DNA of 64,000 nt from Salinimonas lutimaris (GCF_005222225.1 NZ_CP036536.1:1574001-1638000), one strand, 5' to 3'. Positions 17,850-28,117 are shown, counted from the first letter of the stretch. Numbers and translations: made by a program. The notes: generated by a model from the letters alone, not told the origin.

Positions 17850-20816
17850 ATGAATAACAATAGATTGCAACCTTTAGCCCGGGCCATACAGCGCGCGTTA
17901 CCGGCAAGCTCACTGGCCTGTTTACTGCTTACCCAGCAGGTTGCTGCACAGCAGAACGCGGTAACCGGTGATTCAGAAAATACATCCCAGGACGTTGAAG
18001 TTATAGAAATTTCTTATGGCTATAGTGCGGTAGAAAAAACCGACCTGACAGGAGCGATAGCCACAGTCGATTTAGAAGATATTATCGATCTGCCGGCCGG
18101 TAACGTTATGCAAAATCTGCAGGGAAGAGTGCCTGGCTTACAGATAACCACCAATGGTAATCCAAGTTCCGGGGCGACAGTGCGTATTCGGGGGCAGGGC
18201 CTGGGTCCGCTGGGTAACAATGACCCGCTCTATGTTATCGATGGTATCCCAACTAAATCAGGTTTACAGGAAATTAACAGCAACGACATTGCTGATGTAC
18301 AGGTACTTAGAGATGCTGCCGCAGCCAGTATTTATGGTGCACGCTCGGGCAACGGTGTGATAGTGGTTACGACTAAACGGGGTTATGACGGCCTGGATTT
18401 TAATTTTCGCTACAATCAGACCGTAGAGGATTACAATTACGACCTTCAACCGCTTACCACTCAGCAGCGTGCCAGCGTAGTGTGGCAGGCCGCCGTCAAT
18501 GATGGTATTGACCCGGACACCGCTAGTCCTCTATACAGCTTTGATTGGAATCAGAATTATAATAATCCACAGCTCAGGGCAGTAGAGATCCCTCAATATA
18601 CTGATCCCCAGGGGGTACAACAAGCCGCAGATACCCGCTGGTTCGATCTGGCCACCCGAACCTCAACAGTGACAGATATGAATTTCTCTGTCACCGGTGG
18701 TTCTGAGCGTAGTCAATTTTATGCCTCGCTGGGTTATTACGATGCAGAGGGTATTATTGATGGCTCCAAATTTGAGCGCCTGGCATTCAGAGTTAATTCC
18801 CAGTTCGATATTATCGAAGACAAGCTGAAGGTCGGTCAGACCTTTCTGATTACAGACCAGAAGGCCAATCTTATTAATGATCTGTCCGGCCAGATTTTAG
18901 GTCTGTCTATTGAGCAGCAGTCTATTGTTCCTGTGTATAACGATGTGGGAGGCTGGGGCGGCCCGGTACCGGGTATCACGGACCGTGACAACCCTATCAG
19001 GCTGATTGAGCAGAACCGGGATAATGATCACACCTTTAATAAAGTAATGGCCAGCTTTTACACTGAGTATGAGCCGGTAAAGGATCTGGTATTCAGAGGT
19101 ACAGTAGCACTGGACTACGGTCAGTTCTATTTTCGCAATTTTCAGCGTGCATTTACCGCCGGCTCACTCAGTGGAAGCGATCGGCTTACGGTCGAAGATA
19201 ACTATAATCAAAGCATTATTACTAATGCCACTGTCACCTACAAATGGGAGCCGGGCGAAAATCATAAGTTCAATTTCCTGGCCGGTATAGAGCAGATTGA
19301 TTTTGAAAGAGAGTTGTCCCGTGGCATCGGTTCAGGTTTTGCGTCTGATGATCGGGCGTTTGCCTATTTGTCTCAGGCCACCACCAATATCCGGGTCGAC
19401 GGCGAAGGTGAAACCTGGGCGCTGGATTCGCAGTTTGCCCGTATAGACTACAACTACGATAACCGTTATTTGGCGTCATTTACCATTCGGCGGGACGGGT
19501 CCTCGCGCTTTGGTAAGAACAATGGATACGGTAACTTTCCGGCAGCCTCCTTTGGCTGGGTGGTAAGTAACGAAGATTTCTTTGATATTGAAGCCATCAA
19601 AACCCTGAAGCTGCGCGCCAGCATTGGGGAAACCGGAAATCAGGAAATAGCCACCAACGCCACGTTCTCTACTTACGTGCCACGTTACGCCACGCAATCA
19701 CTGTTTACAGATTTGCAGGATGAAGGCACCGCTTATGATATACGCGGGCAGAACAGCGGAACACTTCCTTCAGGGTTTGTTAAGGCTCAAACTGGTAACC
19801 CCGATTTGAAATGGGAAACATCCACACAAACCAATATAGGCGTAGATTTTGAGCTTTATGACGGTGAAATCTACGGCAGCATTGACTGGTTCAACAAAGA
19901 AACCCGGGATATTCTGACCTTAACCCAACCCATCGCCACGCTGGGTGAAGGGGCACAAATGTGGGTGAATGGCGGAACGATCGAAAATGAAGGTTTTGAA
20001 CTTGTGCTGGGCTATGACAAGTGGATAAAACCGGATTTTCTGGATGATGAACTGCAGGTAGATATTAATTTTAATCTGTCTACGGCGGAAAATACGGTCA
20101 CAGCACTGCCTGAAGATGTAGTGAACTCGTTTGGCGGCAATGGTCAGGATAAAACCATTCTGGGTAAGTCCATCAACTCGGTGTTTGGTTACGTGGCCGA
20201 TGGTTTATTCCAGAGTGAAGAAGAAGTGGCGGCTCACGCCACACAGGCAGGCGCAGGGCCTGGTCGTATCCGCTACAAGGACCTTGATGGCAACGGTGTT
20301 ATTAATGAAAACGACCAGGATTTCTTTACCGATACCGATCCCAGCTATATCTATGGGGTGAACTTCACGTTCCGCTACCAGGCCTGGGACTTCAATATGT
20401 TCTGGCAGGGTGTAAAAGGCGGCCAGATCCGTAACAACTGGCGACTTTTCACTGATTTTACCTCCTTAAACATAGGCTCTAACTACGGCGCCCGTACGCT
20501 GGATGCCTGGACCCCGGAGAATACCGACACAGATGTACCTGCACTGACACTGATTGACAACAATGGTGAAGGCAGACAGTCAAGTTTCTTCTGGGAAGAG
20601 GGAACCTATCTGAAACTGCGCAATGTCAGCATTGGTTATACCCCGTCTCTGGATTTTATTGAGCAACTGGGGCTTGCCGATGCACGCATTTATTTACAAG
20701 GACAAAACTTACTGACCATCACGCCGGACGGAACACTTAGCGAGGACCCTGAAACACCCAATGAAGTCTTTCCCGTTCCTCGTCGCATCACAATTGGTGT
20801 GGAATTGTCTTTTTAA
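17850..20816 (+). CDS. SusC/RagA-type TonB-dependent receptor (fructan uptake)
   Basis: An outer-membrane TonB-dependent transporter of 988 residues from ATG 17850; ATG 17823 is an alternative but 17850 gives a cleaner leader. A signal peptide ends near QVAAQQ. The plug domain carries the SusC/RagA hallmark VLRDAAAASIYGARSGNGVI followed by VTTKRG, and the C-terminus is a 22-strand-type barrel ending in an aromatic Phe. SusC partners SusD to import oligosaccharides, a system best known in Bacteroidetes. It is the first gene of a run SusC-SusD-sugar porter-GH32-permease, under the LacI-type operators. Confidence 0.92.
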   Translation: MNNNRLQPLARAIQRALPASSLACLLLTQQVAAQQNAVTGDSENTSQDVEVIEISYGYSAVEKTDLTGAIATVDLEDIIDLPAGNVMQNLQGRVPGLQITTNGNPSSGATVRIRGQGLGPLGNNDPLYVIDGIPTKSGLQEINSNDIADVQVLRDAAAASIYGARSGNGVIVVTTKRGYDGLDFNFRYNQTVEDYNYDLQPLTTQQRASVVWQAAVNDGIDPDTASPLYSFDWNQNYNNPQLRAVEIPQYTDPQGVQQAADTRWFDLATRTSTVTDMNFSVTGGSERSQFYASLGYYDAEGIIDGSKFERLAFRVNSQFDIIEDKLKVGQTFLITDQKANLINDLSGQILGLSIEQQSIVPVYNDVGGWGGPVPGITDRDNPIRLIEQNRDNDHTFNKVMASFYTEYEPVKDLVFRGTVALDYGQFYFRNFQRAFTAGSLSGSDRLTVEDNYNQSIITNATVTYKWEPGENHKFNFLAGIEQIDFERELSRGIGSGFASDDRAFAYLSQATTNIRVDGEGETWALDSQFARIDYNYDNRYLASFTIRRDGSSRFGKNNGYGNFPAASFGWVVSNEDFFDIEAIKTLKLRASIGETGNQEIATNATFSTYVPRYATQSLFTDLQDEGTAYDIRGQNSGTLPSGFVKAQTGNPDLKWETSTQTNIGVDFELYDGEIYGSIDWFNKETRDILTLTQPIATLGEGAQMWVNGGTIENEGFELVLGYDKWIKPDFLDDELQVDINFNLSTAENTVTALPEDVVNSFGGNGQDKTILGKSINSVFGYVADGLFQSEEEVAAHATQAGAGPGRIRYKDLDGNGVINENDQDFFTDTDPSYIYGVNFTFRYQAWDFNMFWQGVKGGQIRNNWRLFTDFTSLNIGSNYGARTLDAWTPENTDTDVPALTLIDNNGEGRQSSFFWEEGTYLKLRNVSIGYTPSLDFIEQLGLADARIYLQGQNLLTITPDGTLSEDPETPNEVFPVPRRITIGVELSF

Positions 20817-20841
20817 GCGCAGAAATTACAGGATAAAAATC

Positions 20842-22557
20842 ATGAAACGAATGACGCAACTACTGGCCAGCAGCCTTGTCGCTTTATCTGTGGCTTCCTG
20901 TGGTGGAAGTGATGAACTGAACACCGAGCCGCAAGCTGTACTAACAGAAGAGCAGGTATCCACCGCCCAGAACATTGATGCGCTGGTTATCGCTACCTAT
21001 TCTTATCTTGGGAACGACCACTACACCGCACCTAATTATCTGTGGCCTACTGGTGACCTCAGAGCCGGGGACGCCCATAAAGGAGGAAACGGACCTTCAG
21101 ATATTTTTGCTTACCATGCTTTATCTATGTTTGACCCGATAGTGCCGGATATGGAGTCCTTTCCGCCTGATCTGATAGATCTGAATAATAAAAAGTGGAC
21201 CCGAAACTATACCGGGATCTCCCGGGCCAACTCAGCGCTTAAAGTTATTGCTGAAACACCCTCCGATCAGTTGCCCGAAGCAGCCGCAAAAGCTGCAGAG
21301 TTACGGTTTGTCAGGGCCATCTTTTATTTTGATCTGAAAATTCATCACAAACACATTCCCTGGATTGATGAAACCATGACGCAGACAGAAGTAGAAACCG
21401 CGTCCAACCGGGACTACAGCGACCAGGAGTTGTGGGACAAAATCGCCGATGATTTTCGTTACGGGATAGAAAACCTGCCGCAGGTTCAGGCTGATGCGGG
21501 ACGTGCCTCTGCTTTATCAGCTCGCGCGTATCTGGCAAAAACCTTGTTGTATCAGGCTTATGAACAGGATGAAATGCATAACGTCGTCCGCATAGATCAG
21601 GACAAGCTGGAACAGGTCGTCAGTCTGGTCACCGAAATTGAGCAAAGCGGTGTTTATGCCCTGTTTGATGACTACGCCAAAAACTTTCTGGTTGAATTTG
21701 AAAACGGACCGGAATCTGTATTTGCTATTCAGCGTTCACTGGATGACGGCTCGCCGGATGGCCGGGGAAGCTGGCCAAGTGCGCTCAATGCGCCCATGGC
21801 CGGTGGTTTTGGATGTTGCGGGTTTCATGTACCTACAGAAAACTTTGTTAACGCTTTTAAAACGGGTCCTGACGGTTTGCCTGAGTTCACCACTTATAAT
21901 GATGTGCAGTACAACGTAGAAACTGATTATGTGGATCCGCGTCTGGATCATACTGTCGCTATGGAAGGCAAGCCTTTTAAATACGATCCTGAGCTAATTC
22001 ACGGCGGTGACAGCTGGTCCCGGGCTCCGTCTATCTACGGTAATTTTACCGGTATGAAAGACCTGGAACATCCTGACTGCGATTGTCGTGGTGAAAATGG
22101 TCCTTTTCCTATTTTTTCACTGAACACCACGCTGATTCGATATGCCGATGTGTTGCTCTGGAAAGCCGAAGCTCTTATTGAGTTGGGCCGGTACGAAGAA
22201 GCACGACCTATTATTAATCAAATCCGGGAGCGGGCATCCAACAGCACAGCACGTCTGCAAGATGCCAGCCTGTACAGGGTTGATATCTATCCTGAGTTTG
22301 CGTCACAGGAAGAGGCCAGACAGGCGCTAAGATTTGAGCGCAGACTCGAACTGGGGTTGGAAGGGCATCGCTTTTTTGACCTGGTACGCTGGGGTATCGC
22401 CAAAGAAACGCTGGATGCCTATTTTATGGTAGAACGCACACGAAAGCCTTATCTTGAAGATGCGCATTTTACAAAAAATAAGCACGAATATCTGCCTATA
22501 CCCAATCAGCAGATTAATCTGAGTGGTGGTATTTACGAGCAGAACCCGGGTTATTAA
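20842..22557 (+). CDS. SusD/RagB-like outer-membrane lipoprotein
   Basis: A 571-residue lipoprotein. From ATG 20842 (AGGA nearby) the leader ends in SVASCGG, with Cys lipidated. The body follows the SusD/RagB pattern: an early helical part, AELRFVRAIFYFDL, ALSARAYLAKTLLYQAY, LIRYADVLLWKAEALIELG and the C-terminal RFERRLELGLEGHRFFDLVR. SusD caps the SusC barrel and captures glycan at the cell surface. The frame is open further upstream, but that part overlaps the SusC-like gene and would hide the lipobox. It is directly downstream of its partner. Confidence 0.92.
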   Translation: MKRMTQLLASSLVALSVASCGGSDELNTEPQAVLTEEQVSTAQNIDALVIATYSYLGNDHYTAPNYLWPTGDLRAGDAHKGGNGPSDIFAYHALSMFDPIVPDMESFPPDLIDLNNKKWTRNYTGISRANSALKVIAETPSDQLPEAAAKAAELRFVRAIFYFDLKIHHKHIPWIDETMTQTEVETASNRDYSDQELWDKIADDFRYGIENLPQVQADAGRASALSARAYLAKTLLYQAYEQDEMHNVVRIDQDKLEQVVSLVTEIEQSGVYALFDDYAKNFLVEFENGPESVFAIQRSLDDGSPDGRGSWPSALNAPMAGGFGCCGFHVPTENFVNAFKTGPDGLPEFTTYNDVQYNVETDYVDPRLDHTVAMEGKPFKYDPELIHGGDSWSRAPSIYGNFTGMKDLEHPDCDCRGENGPFPIFSLNTTLIRYADVLLWKAEALIELGRYEEARPIINQIRERASNSTARLQDASLYRVDIYPEFASQEEARQALRFERRLELGLEGHRFFDLVRWGIAKETLDAYFMVERTRKPYLEDAHFTKNKHEYLPIPNQQINLSGGIYEQNPGY

Positions 22558-22602
22558 TGGTATAGCCGGAAGCACGCTTCCGGCATTTTAGGGAAATTAT
22601 GT

Positions 22603-23913
22603 ATGAATAAGATTATCAGCTGGTCTGTGACCGTTGCTGTTGCCGGCTTTTTATTCGGCTTTGACACCGCAGTTATTTCCGGTGCTGATCAGGCCATTGA
22701 AGCACTCTGGCAAACCTCACCGCTGGTACATGGTTTATTTGTCATGTCATCAGCGCTCTGGGGAACCGTGTTAGGCGCGCTGGCAGGCAATATTCCCTGT
22801 GACAAACTGGGCCGCAAAAAAACACTGGTTCTGATTGGAATACTTTATCTGCTGTCGGCGATAGGCTCAGCGCTGGCCAATGATCCCTATATATTTGCTT
22901 TATTGCGCTTTATTGGCGGTGTTGGTGTAGGCATCTCCTCTATTGCCGTACCGGCTTATATTTCAGAGATCGCTCCGGCAAAACTACGTGGCAGGCTGGT
23001 TGCCATGTATCAGTTTCAGATTGTGTTCGGTATTTTAATCGCCTTTTTGTCTAACTATCTGCTGGCCGGGTTAATTCCTCAGGACTGGCGCCTGATGCTG
23101 GGTATAGAAGCGGTTCCGGCACTGGTGTACCTGTTACTGGTTTTAAAAGCACCAGAAAGTCCGCGCTGGTTATTGCTGCATAAGCAAAATGAAGCCGCTG
23201 CCAGAGAGGTGCTGCAATCACTGAACAGTGATGACATTGACCATACAATTCGTCTGGTCCGTGAAGATGCTGAAAAAAAACGGGATATACAGCTATTTAA
23301 ACGCCAGTATCATTTTCCTGTACTGCTGGCCTTTTTGATAGCGGCATTTAATCAGCTTTCCGGCATTAACTTTATTATTTACTACGCGCCCCGGGTCTTC
23401 GATATGGCGGGGCTGGACGCCAGTGCCGCGCTGTTATCCACCACTGGGGTAGGGCTGGTTAATCTGCTCTTTACCATGCTTGGTGTGATGCTTATCGACA
23501 AATTTGGGCGCCGGGCCCTGATGTATATCGGTTCGGTAGGCTACTTAGTGTCTCTTGGGGCTGTGACCTGGGCGTTTGCGTCCGGAGCCGGTGGCAGCCT
23601 TGTGGTGGCGGCTATCTTCCTGTTTATTGCTTCTCATGCGGTAGGCCAGGGCGCGGTAATATGGGTATTTATCGCTGAAATCTTCCCTAACAGCGTGCGG
23701 TCTAAAGGGCAGTCACTGGGCAGTGGCACGCATTGGGTATTTGCAGCTCTGATTGCATTACTGATGCCTTACGTGCTGGACACCTTCAGCGCCGCACAGG
23801 TGTTTGGTTTCTTCACTGTTGCCATGTTCCTGCAACTGCTTTTCGTCAAGTTCCTGATGCCTGAAACCAAGGGCAGAACACTTGAAGATGTCTCCGCATC
23901 GCTATCGCGCTAA
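22603..23913 (+). CDS. MFS sugar porter family transporter
   Basis: A 436-residue, 12-helix transporter of the sugar porter (SP) family. Signatures seen are DKLGRKK after helix 2, PESPRWLLL after helix 6, DKFGRRALM in the second half and PETKGRTLED at the C-terminus. Members move hexoses or pentoses by proton symport or facilitated diffusion. Within this locus, fructose or glucose released by the GH32 enzyme is the likely substrate (inference). It lies between the SusD-like and GH32 genes on the same strand. Confidence 0.9.
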   Translation: MNKIISWSVTVAVAGFLFGFDTAVISGADQAIEALWQTSPLVHGLFVMSSALWGTVLGALAGNIPCDKLGRKKTLVLIGILYLLSAIGSALANDPYIFALLRFIGGVGVGISSIAVPAYISEIAPAKLRGRLVAMYQFQIVFGILIAFLSNYLLAGLIPQDWRLMLGIEAVPALVYLLLVLKAPESPRWLLLHKQNEAAAREVLQSLNSDDIDHTIRLVREDAEKKRDIQLFKRQYHFPVLLAFLIAAFNQLSGINFIIYYAPRVFDMAGLDASAALLSTTGVGLVNLLFTMLGVMLIDKFGRRALMYIGSVGYLVSLGAVTWAFASGAGGSLVVAAIFLFIASHAVGQGAVIWVFIAEIFPNSVRSKGQSLGSGTHWVFAALIALLMPYVLDTFSAAQVFGFFTVAMFLQLLFVKFLMPETKGRTLEDVSASLSR

Positions 23914-23927
23914 GGAAGGTGAATATT

Positions 23928-25991
23928 ATGAAAGCCTGCATACCTTTACTTTTAACTTCTTTATTATCCGGATGTGCCATGACATCACAGCAAAGCGTTG
24001 TTCACTCCGAGCAGCAAAAAACGTTACCGTATCAGGAGCCATACCGGCCTCAGGTGCATTTTTCACCTCCGGCCATGTGGATGAATGACCCCAACGGGAT
24101 GTTTTATCACAACGGCGAATACCATTTGTTTTATCAGCACAACCCTAATGACAGCGTATGGGGCCCGATGCACTGGGGACACGCAGTGAGCCGGGATCTG
24201 GTGCACTGGGACAATCTGCCAATTGCGCTTTATCCGGATGAAATGGGAACAATCTTTTCTGGCAGCGCTGTAGTGGACTGGAATAATTCCAGTGGGCTGG
24301 GCACACCGGACAATCCACCGGTGGTGGCGCTGTATACCTATCATGACGTAAAAAAAGAAAAACAGGGCAGAACCGATTATCAGACCCAGGCCCTGGCATA
24401 TAGTCTTGATAATGGGCGTAGCTGGGAAAAATATTCGGGCAACCCGGTCATTGATAACCCGGGAATAAAGGATTTCAGGGATCCTAAAGTGATGTGGCAC
24501 GAAGGCAGTCAGCAATGGGTGATGGTACTGGCTCAAAAAGACCACGTGGGATTCTACACCTCGGATAACCTGATTGACTGGCAGTTACAAAGTACATTCG
24601 GGAAGGATATTGGTAGCCATGCGGGCGTATGGGAATGTCCTGATCTTGTATTGCTTACCACTGCAGACGGTGAAAGCCGCTATGTGCTTATTGTCAGTAT
24701 AATGCCGGGAGGGCCTAACGGCGGCTCAGCGACCCAGTATTTTGTGGGTGACTTTGACGGCTCTGCCTTTAAAATCGACACTACAATGGCGCAGCAAATG
24801 ACCCCGGTGCCGGGTGCCTTTCCGGTCACCACGGTCATTGAAGATTTTGAGCAGGGCTTACAAAACTGGGAGGTCGATGGCAACGCTTTTGAACTGGTGG
24901 CGTCTCCATCCGGGCATGCGGAGCAGATGACACCGCCTGCCAATCCGGGCCAGTATCTGGCCAACAGTTTTCACGGTGATGACAAGGCAACCGGCTCCCT
25001 GACTTCCAGGCCCTTCACCTTGCAGGCACCCTACATCAACTTTTATATCGGCGGAGGAAATCATCCCGGTAAAGCCGGCATGCAGCTGCTGCTCAATGGT
25101 AAGGTCATCAAAAGTGCCACCGGACAGAACCAGGGCACGATGCGCTATGCCAGCTGGGATGTATCCGACTGGCAAGGCGAGCAGGTGCAGCTGAGAATCA
25201 TCGATAAGGTGACTGGTAGCTGGGGCCATACTATGATTGACAATATTGTGGCGGCAGATGCGCCGGCGAAAAATCGGATAGAGCCAGCCGCCTGGCTGGA
25301 CTATGGCACTGACAATTATGCCGGTGTGACCTTTTTTACAGCGCCGGGAGCAAAAGAAGACAGGACGCTATTTATGGGCTGGATGAGTAACTGGCACTAC
25401 GCCAATGAAACGCCCACCAAACCGTGGCGCAGCGCCATGACCGTGCCTCGGGAATTAGGGTTGGTTAAAGACGCTTCCGGGTTTAGGTTAACCCAGTTTC
25501 CGGTTAAAGAGTTATCTTTGCTATCTTCTCATGATACAGAGACTTCAACACTGAAATCCGGCGAGCGGATTATCAGTGGACCGGATAGCGCACTGCGTTA
25601 TCGGTTACGGGTCGGTCTGGCTGAACAGCCGCAATCGCAGCTCCTTCTTAAAAACTCGTACGGTGAAGAAGTCTCTATCCAGTTTGATGTTACTACCCGT
25701 CAGGTTAAGGTTGACCGAAGTGCCTCCGGTGAGGTTAGCTTTTTCCCGAAATTTAGCGATCTGATAGTGGCTGAGCTGTACGGCGATACCCAGAATGTCG
25801 TCGTAGATATTGTGGTAGATACCAGCTCGGTTGAGTTATTTATCAATCAGGGCCAAAGCGTCATCACAGCCCAGATCTTTCCTCAGTCGATGCTGAATAT
25901 TTTTGAGGTGGGACCGAATTCGGCTCCGGTCACCGACTTTCGTGTTGAACAGCTCGACAGCATATGGACAGTCACTGATGATCACCAATAA
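23928..25991 (+). CDS. GH32 fructan hydrolase lipoprotein with inserted carbohydrate-binding-like domain
   Basis: A 687-residue lipoprotein (lipobox LLSGC, Cys16). The GH32 five-bladed propeller has the nucleophile in WMNDPNG (Asp54), the stabiliser in FRDPKVMW and the acid/base in WECPDLVLL. Family members hydrolyse fructosyl bonds in levan, inulin or sucrose. A domain of about 130 residues (about 305-437) interrupts the propeller: it starts EDFEQGLQNWEVDG and includes YLANSFHGDDKATGSLTS, INFYIGGGNHPG, SWDVSDW and GSWGHTMIDNI, a module known from levanase-type enzymes. The propeller then resumes at LDYGTDNYAGVTFF. The start is ATG 23928, with AAGGAAGG 8 bases before. Surface or periplasmic placement is inferred from the lipobox. 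Confidence 0.92.
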   Translation: MKACIPLLLTSLLSGCAMTSQQSVVHSEQQKTLPYQEPYRPQVHFSPPAMWMNDPNGMFYHNGEYHLFYQHNPNDSVWGPMHWGHAVSRDLVHWDNLPIALYPDEMGTIFSGSAVVDWNNSSGLGTPDNPPVVALYTYHDVKKEKQGRTDYQTQALAYSLDNGRSWEKYSGNPVIDNPGIKDFRDPKVMWHEGSQQWVMVLAQKDHVGFYTSDNLIDWQLQSTFGKDIGSHAGVWECPDLVLLTTADGESRYVLIVSIMPGGPNGGSATQYFVGDFDGSAFKIDTTMAQQMTPVPGAFPVTTVIEDFEQGLQNWEVDGNAFELVASPSGHAEQMTPPANPGQYLANSFHGDDKATGSLTSRPFTLQAPYINFYIGGGNHPGKAGMQLLLNGKVIKSATGQNQGTMRYASWDVSDWQGEQVQLRIIDKVTGSWGHTMIDNIVAADAPAKNRIEPAAWLDYGTDNYAGVTFFTAPGAKEDRTLFMGWMSNWHYANETPTKPWRSAMTVPRELGLVKDASGFRLTQFPVKELSLLSSHDTETSTLKSGERIISGPDSALRYRLRVGLAEQPQSQLLLKNSYGEEVSIQFDVTTRQVKVDRSASGEVSFFPKFSDLIVAELYGDTQNVVVDIVVDTSSVELFINQGQSVITAQIFPQSMLNIFEVGPNSAPVTDFRVEQLDSIWTVTDDHQ
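25966..25976 (-). repeat. AGTGACTGTCC word in the GH32 3' end
   Basis: GGACAGTCACT (+ strand) lies in the last codons of the GH32 gene, encoding part of WTVTDD. It is an isolated copy in the same orientation as those in fimV. Confidence 0.6.
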
Positions 25992-26003
25992 CAGGCAGAT
26001 ACT

Positions 26004-27221
26004 GTGAATCAGAGGCAAGCCACCTACCGGGCCAGTGCGGTAACTTTTGTTGCTTTTTTTGCGGCCTGGTCATTTGCTTATTCACTATTCCCACTGTGGC
26101 TGAATCAGACGGTAGGTCTATCCGGACGGGAAATAGGATATGTTTACGCCGCAAATGCGCTTGCCGCGCTATTCATTATGCCTTTTTACGGGGTGGTGCA
26201 GGATAAGCTGGGCACATCCCGCCGATTGCTGTTTAGTTTTGCAGGCCTGATGATATTCTGCGGGCCATTTTTCACGTTAGTCTACGAGCCGATGTTGCTC
26301 GATTTTTTCAGCGCCGGCGTGATAACGGGCGCTGTGTACCTAGCTTTAGTGTTCGGTGCCGCTGTTGGGGCGCTGGAAGCCTTCATAGAACGGATTAGCC
26401 GGCAACAGGATGTGGAGTTTGGTAAGTCTCGTTGCTGGGGATCGTTAGGCTGGGCTGCGGCCACTTTCGCTGCTGGGACACTGTTTAATATCTCAGCCTC
26501 AATGAACTTCTGGTTAGCCAGCCTGATAGGAATGGGATTTTTTATTGCGATTTACCGGCTGCCTGTCAGCCGGCCTGATATCACTGCCAGGACTGAAGTC
26601 TCCGTGCATCAGGCAATGTCAGTGTTCCGGTTAGCTGCCTTTTGGCGCCTGAGTGTGTATGTGTTGGGAGTGGCCTGTGTGTACGGCGTATATGACCAAC
26701 AGTTTCCGGTTTATTTTGCCTCATTGTTTGACAGCCGGGCTCAGGGAAATGCCTATTTTGGCTATCTCAATTCATTTCAGGTTTTTTTAGAGGCGGGCAT
26801 GATGTTTGTGGCGCCTTATGTGGTTAATAAGATCGGTGCGAAAAACGGATTACTGTTAAGCGGTGTGGTCATGGTGCTGAGAATTACCGGCTCAGGCGTG
26901 GTAGACGGGCCCGTGGCCATCTCATTTATCAAACTGCTCCACGCGCTGGAATTGCCAATATTGCTGGTGGCAATATTTAAATATATTTCAATACATTTTG
27001 ATAAAAAGTTGTCTGCCACTCTGTATATGGTGGGATTTAGCCTGTTATTGCAGGCAGGTGCTGTGGCTTTGTCGCCTGTTATCGGGGCCATGTACGACGA
27101 GGTTGGGTTTGCTAATGCCTATATAATTCTTGGCATAGTGGTCATGATTAACCTGACAATTTCTGCCTGGTCACTGGAAAAAACTTCCGCGAATATAAAC
27201 TGCCATTCATGTCCCGGTTAG
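26004..27221 (+). CDS. LacY/CscB-type oligosaccharide:H+ symporter
   Basis: A 405-residue, 12-helix major facilitator. It resembles the oligosaccharide:H+ symporter family (LacY, RafB, CscB): FALYS-like first helix, FGKSRCWGSLGWAAATF (the LacY-type FG..R..G..GWA motif) and the second-half pattern seen in sucrose permeases. Sucrose or a short fructo-oligosaccharide is the likely cargo given the neighbouring GH32 gene. The start is GTG 26004, only 12 bases after the GH32 stop. Its stop overlaps the convergent patatin gene by 4 bases. Confidence 0.85.
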   Translation: MNQRQATYRASAVTFVAFFAAWSFAYSLFPLWLNQTVGLSGREIGYVYAANALAALFIMPFYGVVQDKLGTSRRLLFSFAGLMIFCGPFFTLVYEPMLLDFFSAGVITGAVYLALVFGAAVGALEAFIERISRQQDVEFGKSRCWGSLGWAAATFAAGTLFNISASMNFWLASLIGMGFFIAIYRLPVSRPDITARTEVSVHQAMSVFRLAAFWRLSVYVLGVACVYGVYDQQFPVYFASLFDSRAQGNAYFGYLNSFQVFLEAGMMFVAPYVVNKIGAKNGLLLSGVVMVLRITGSGVVDGPVAISFIKLLHALELPILLVAIFKYISIHFDKKLSATLYMVGFSLLLQAGAVALSPVIGAMYDEVGFANAYIILGIVVMINLTISAWSLEKTSANINCHSCPG

Positions 27222-28117
27222 TTAGCCACAGAATCAGAAAAAGACGGTGAAGATTCGGCCGGTGAGGCTGCCCGAGCAATACCTTCGTGTAATTTTCGAG
27301 GCAATATCTCAAGGGTGGTTTGTTGACCAATGTCATACAACAAGGCTTTTTCCACCGGTCCGGCCTTAAAATCAACCGCGGAAATTTCTCTGCAATTGAT
27401 GATGACGGTACTTTGCCAGAATTGGGCATGTACATATTCACGGGACAAAGCCGACATAAACGTGCGGGTCAGCATCATCAGATACTGGGGCAAGGGGAAA
27501 TGGCCCTTATTTGCCAGCGGCTGCTTTTTCGGTTCGCTTTTCAAACGGAAGCAGACTGACGGTGTGCCGTCTTTCTGCCAGTCTCTGAATAATGCATCTT
27601 CTGACAAAATTGCGCCATCAACCAGCAGCTGATCGCCAAACTCTTTAAACGCAAAAATGAGCGGAATCGACATAGAAAAACGGATGGCCTGTGAGACTTT
27701 AACCGTCGGTGTTTCATCGCGGTTGAACAACACTGGTCCCCCACCGTTTACATCAGTAGCCAGAATATGCAGGTTATAATCCAGTTGCCCGAAGGTTACG
27801 CCATCAAGCAGTTTATCTAACCAACTTTCCAGGTAGTCACCTGAAGCCAGGCCACCTTGCTTGAGTAACCGCCACAATGAAAAATCAGCAAACTGGCGAA
27901 AATCAGTTTCCAAAGCCAGCTTTTTAAGCTCTAGCAGTGAATAGCCTTTGGCGTAAAGTGCTGCGATTATCGATCCCCCAGATACGCCAACCAGGGTAGA
28001 AAAGCGGATATCAAGCTCCTGTAAGGCTTGTAACACCCCAATATGGGCAGGCAGTCGTGTGCCGCCGCCTGACAGTATTGGAACAATAGTGGTATAAGAT
28101 GATTCAGTATCTACCAT
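27218..28117 (-). CDS. Patatin-like phospholipase
   Basis: A protein of about 299 residues with the patatin fold signature: oxyanion motif LSGGGTRLPAHIG, the nucleophile elbow GVSGGSIIAALYAKG and the catalytic Asp in VDGAI. Bacterial patatins hydrolyse lipid acyl esters in the cytoplasm or after secretion; no signal peptide is visible. I take ATG 28117; a TTG at 28132 would add five residues. It is convergent with the permease gene and is followed upstream by the second AGTGACTGTCC array. Confidence 0.88.
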   Translation of the reverse strand: MVDTESSYTTIVPILSGGGTRLPAHIGVLQALQELDIRFSTLVGVSGGSIIAALYAKGYSLLELKKLALETDFRQFADFSLWRLLKQGGLASGDYLESWLDKLLDGVTFGQLDYNLHILATDVNGGGPVLFNRDETPTVKVSQAIRFSMSIPLIFAFKEFGDQLLVDGAILSEDALFRDWQKDGTPSVCFRLKSEPKKQPLANKGHFPLPQYLMMLTRTFMSALSREYVHAQFWQSTVIINCREISAVDFKAGPVEKALLYDIGQQTTLEILPRKLHEGIARAASPAESSPSFSDSVAN

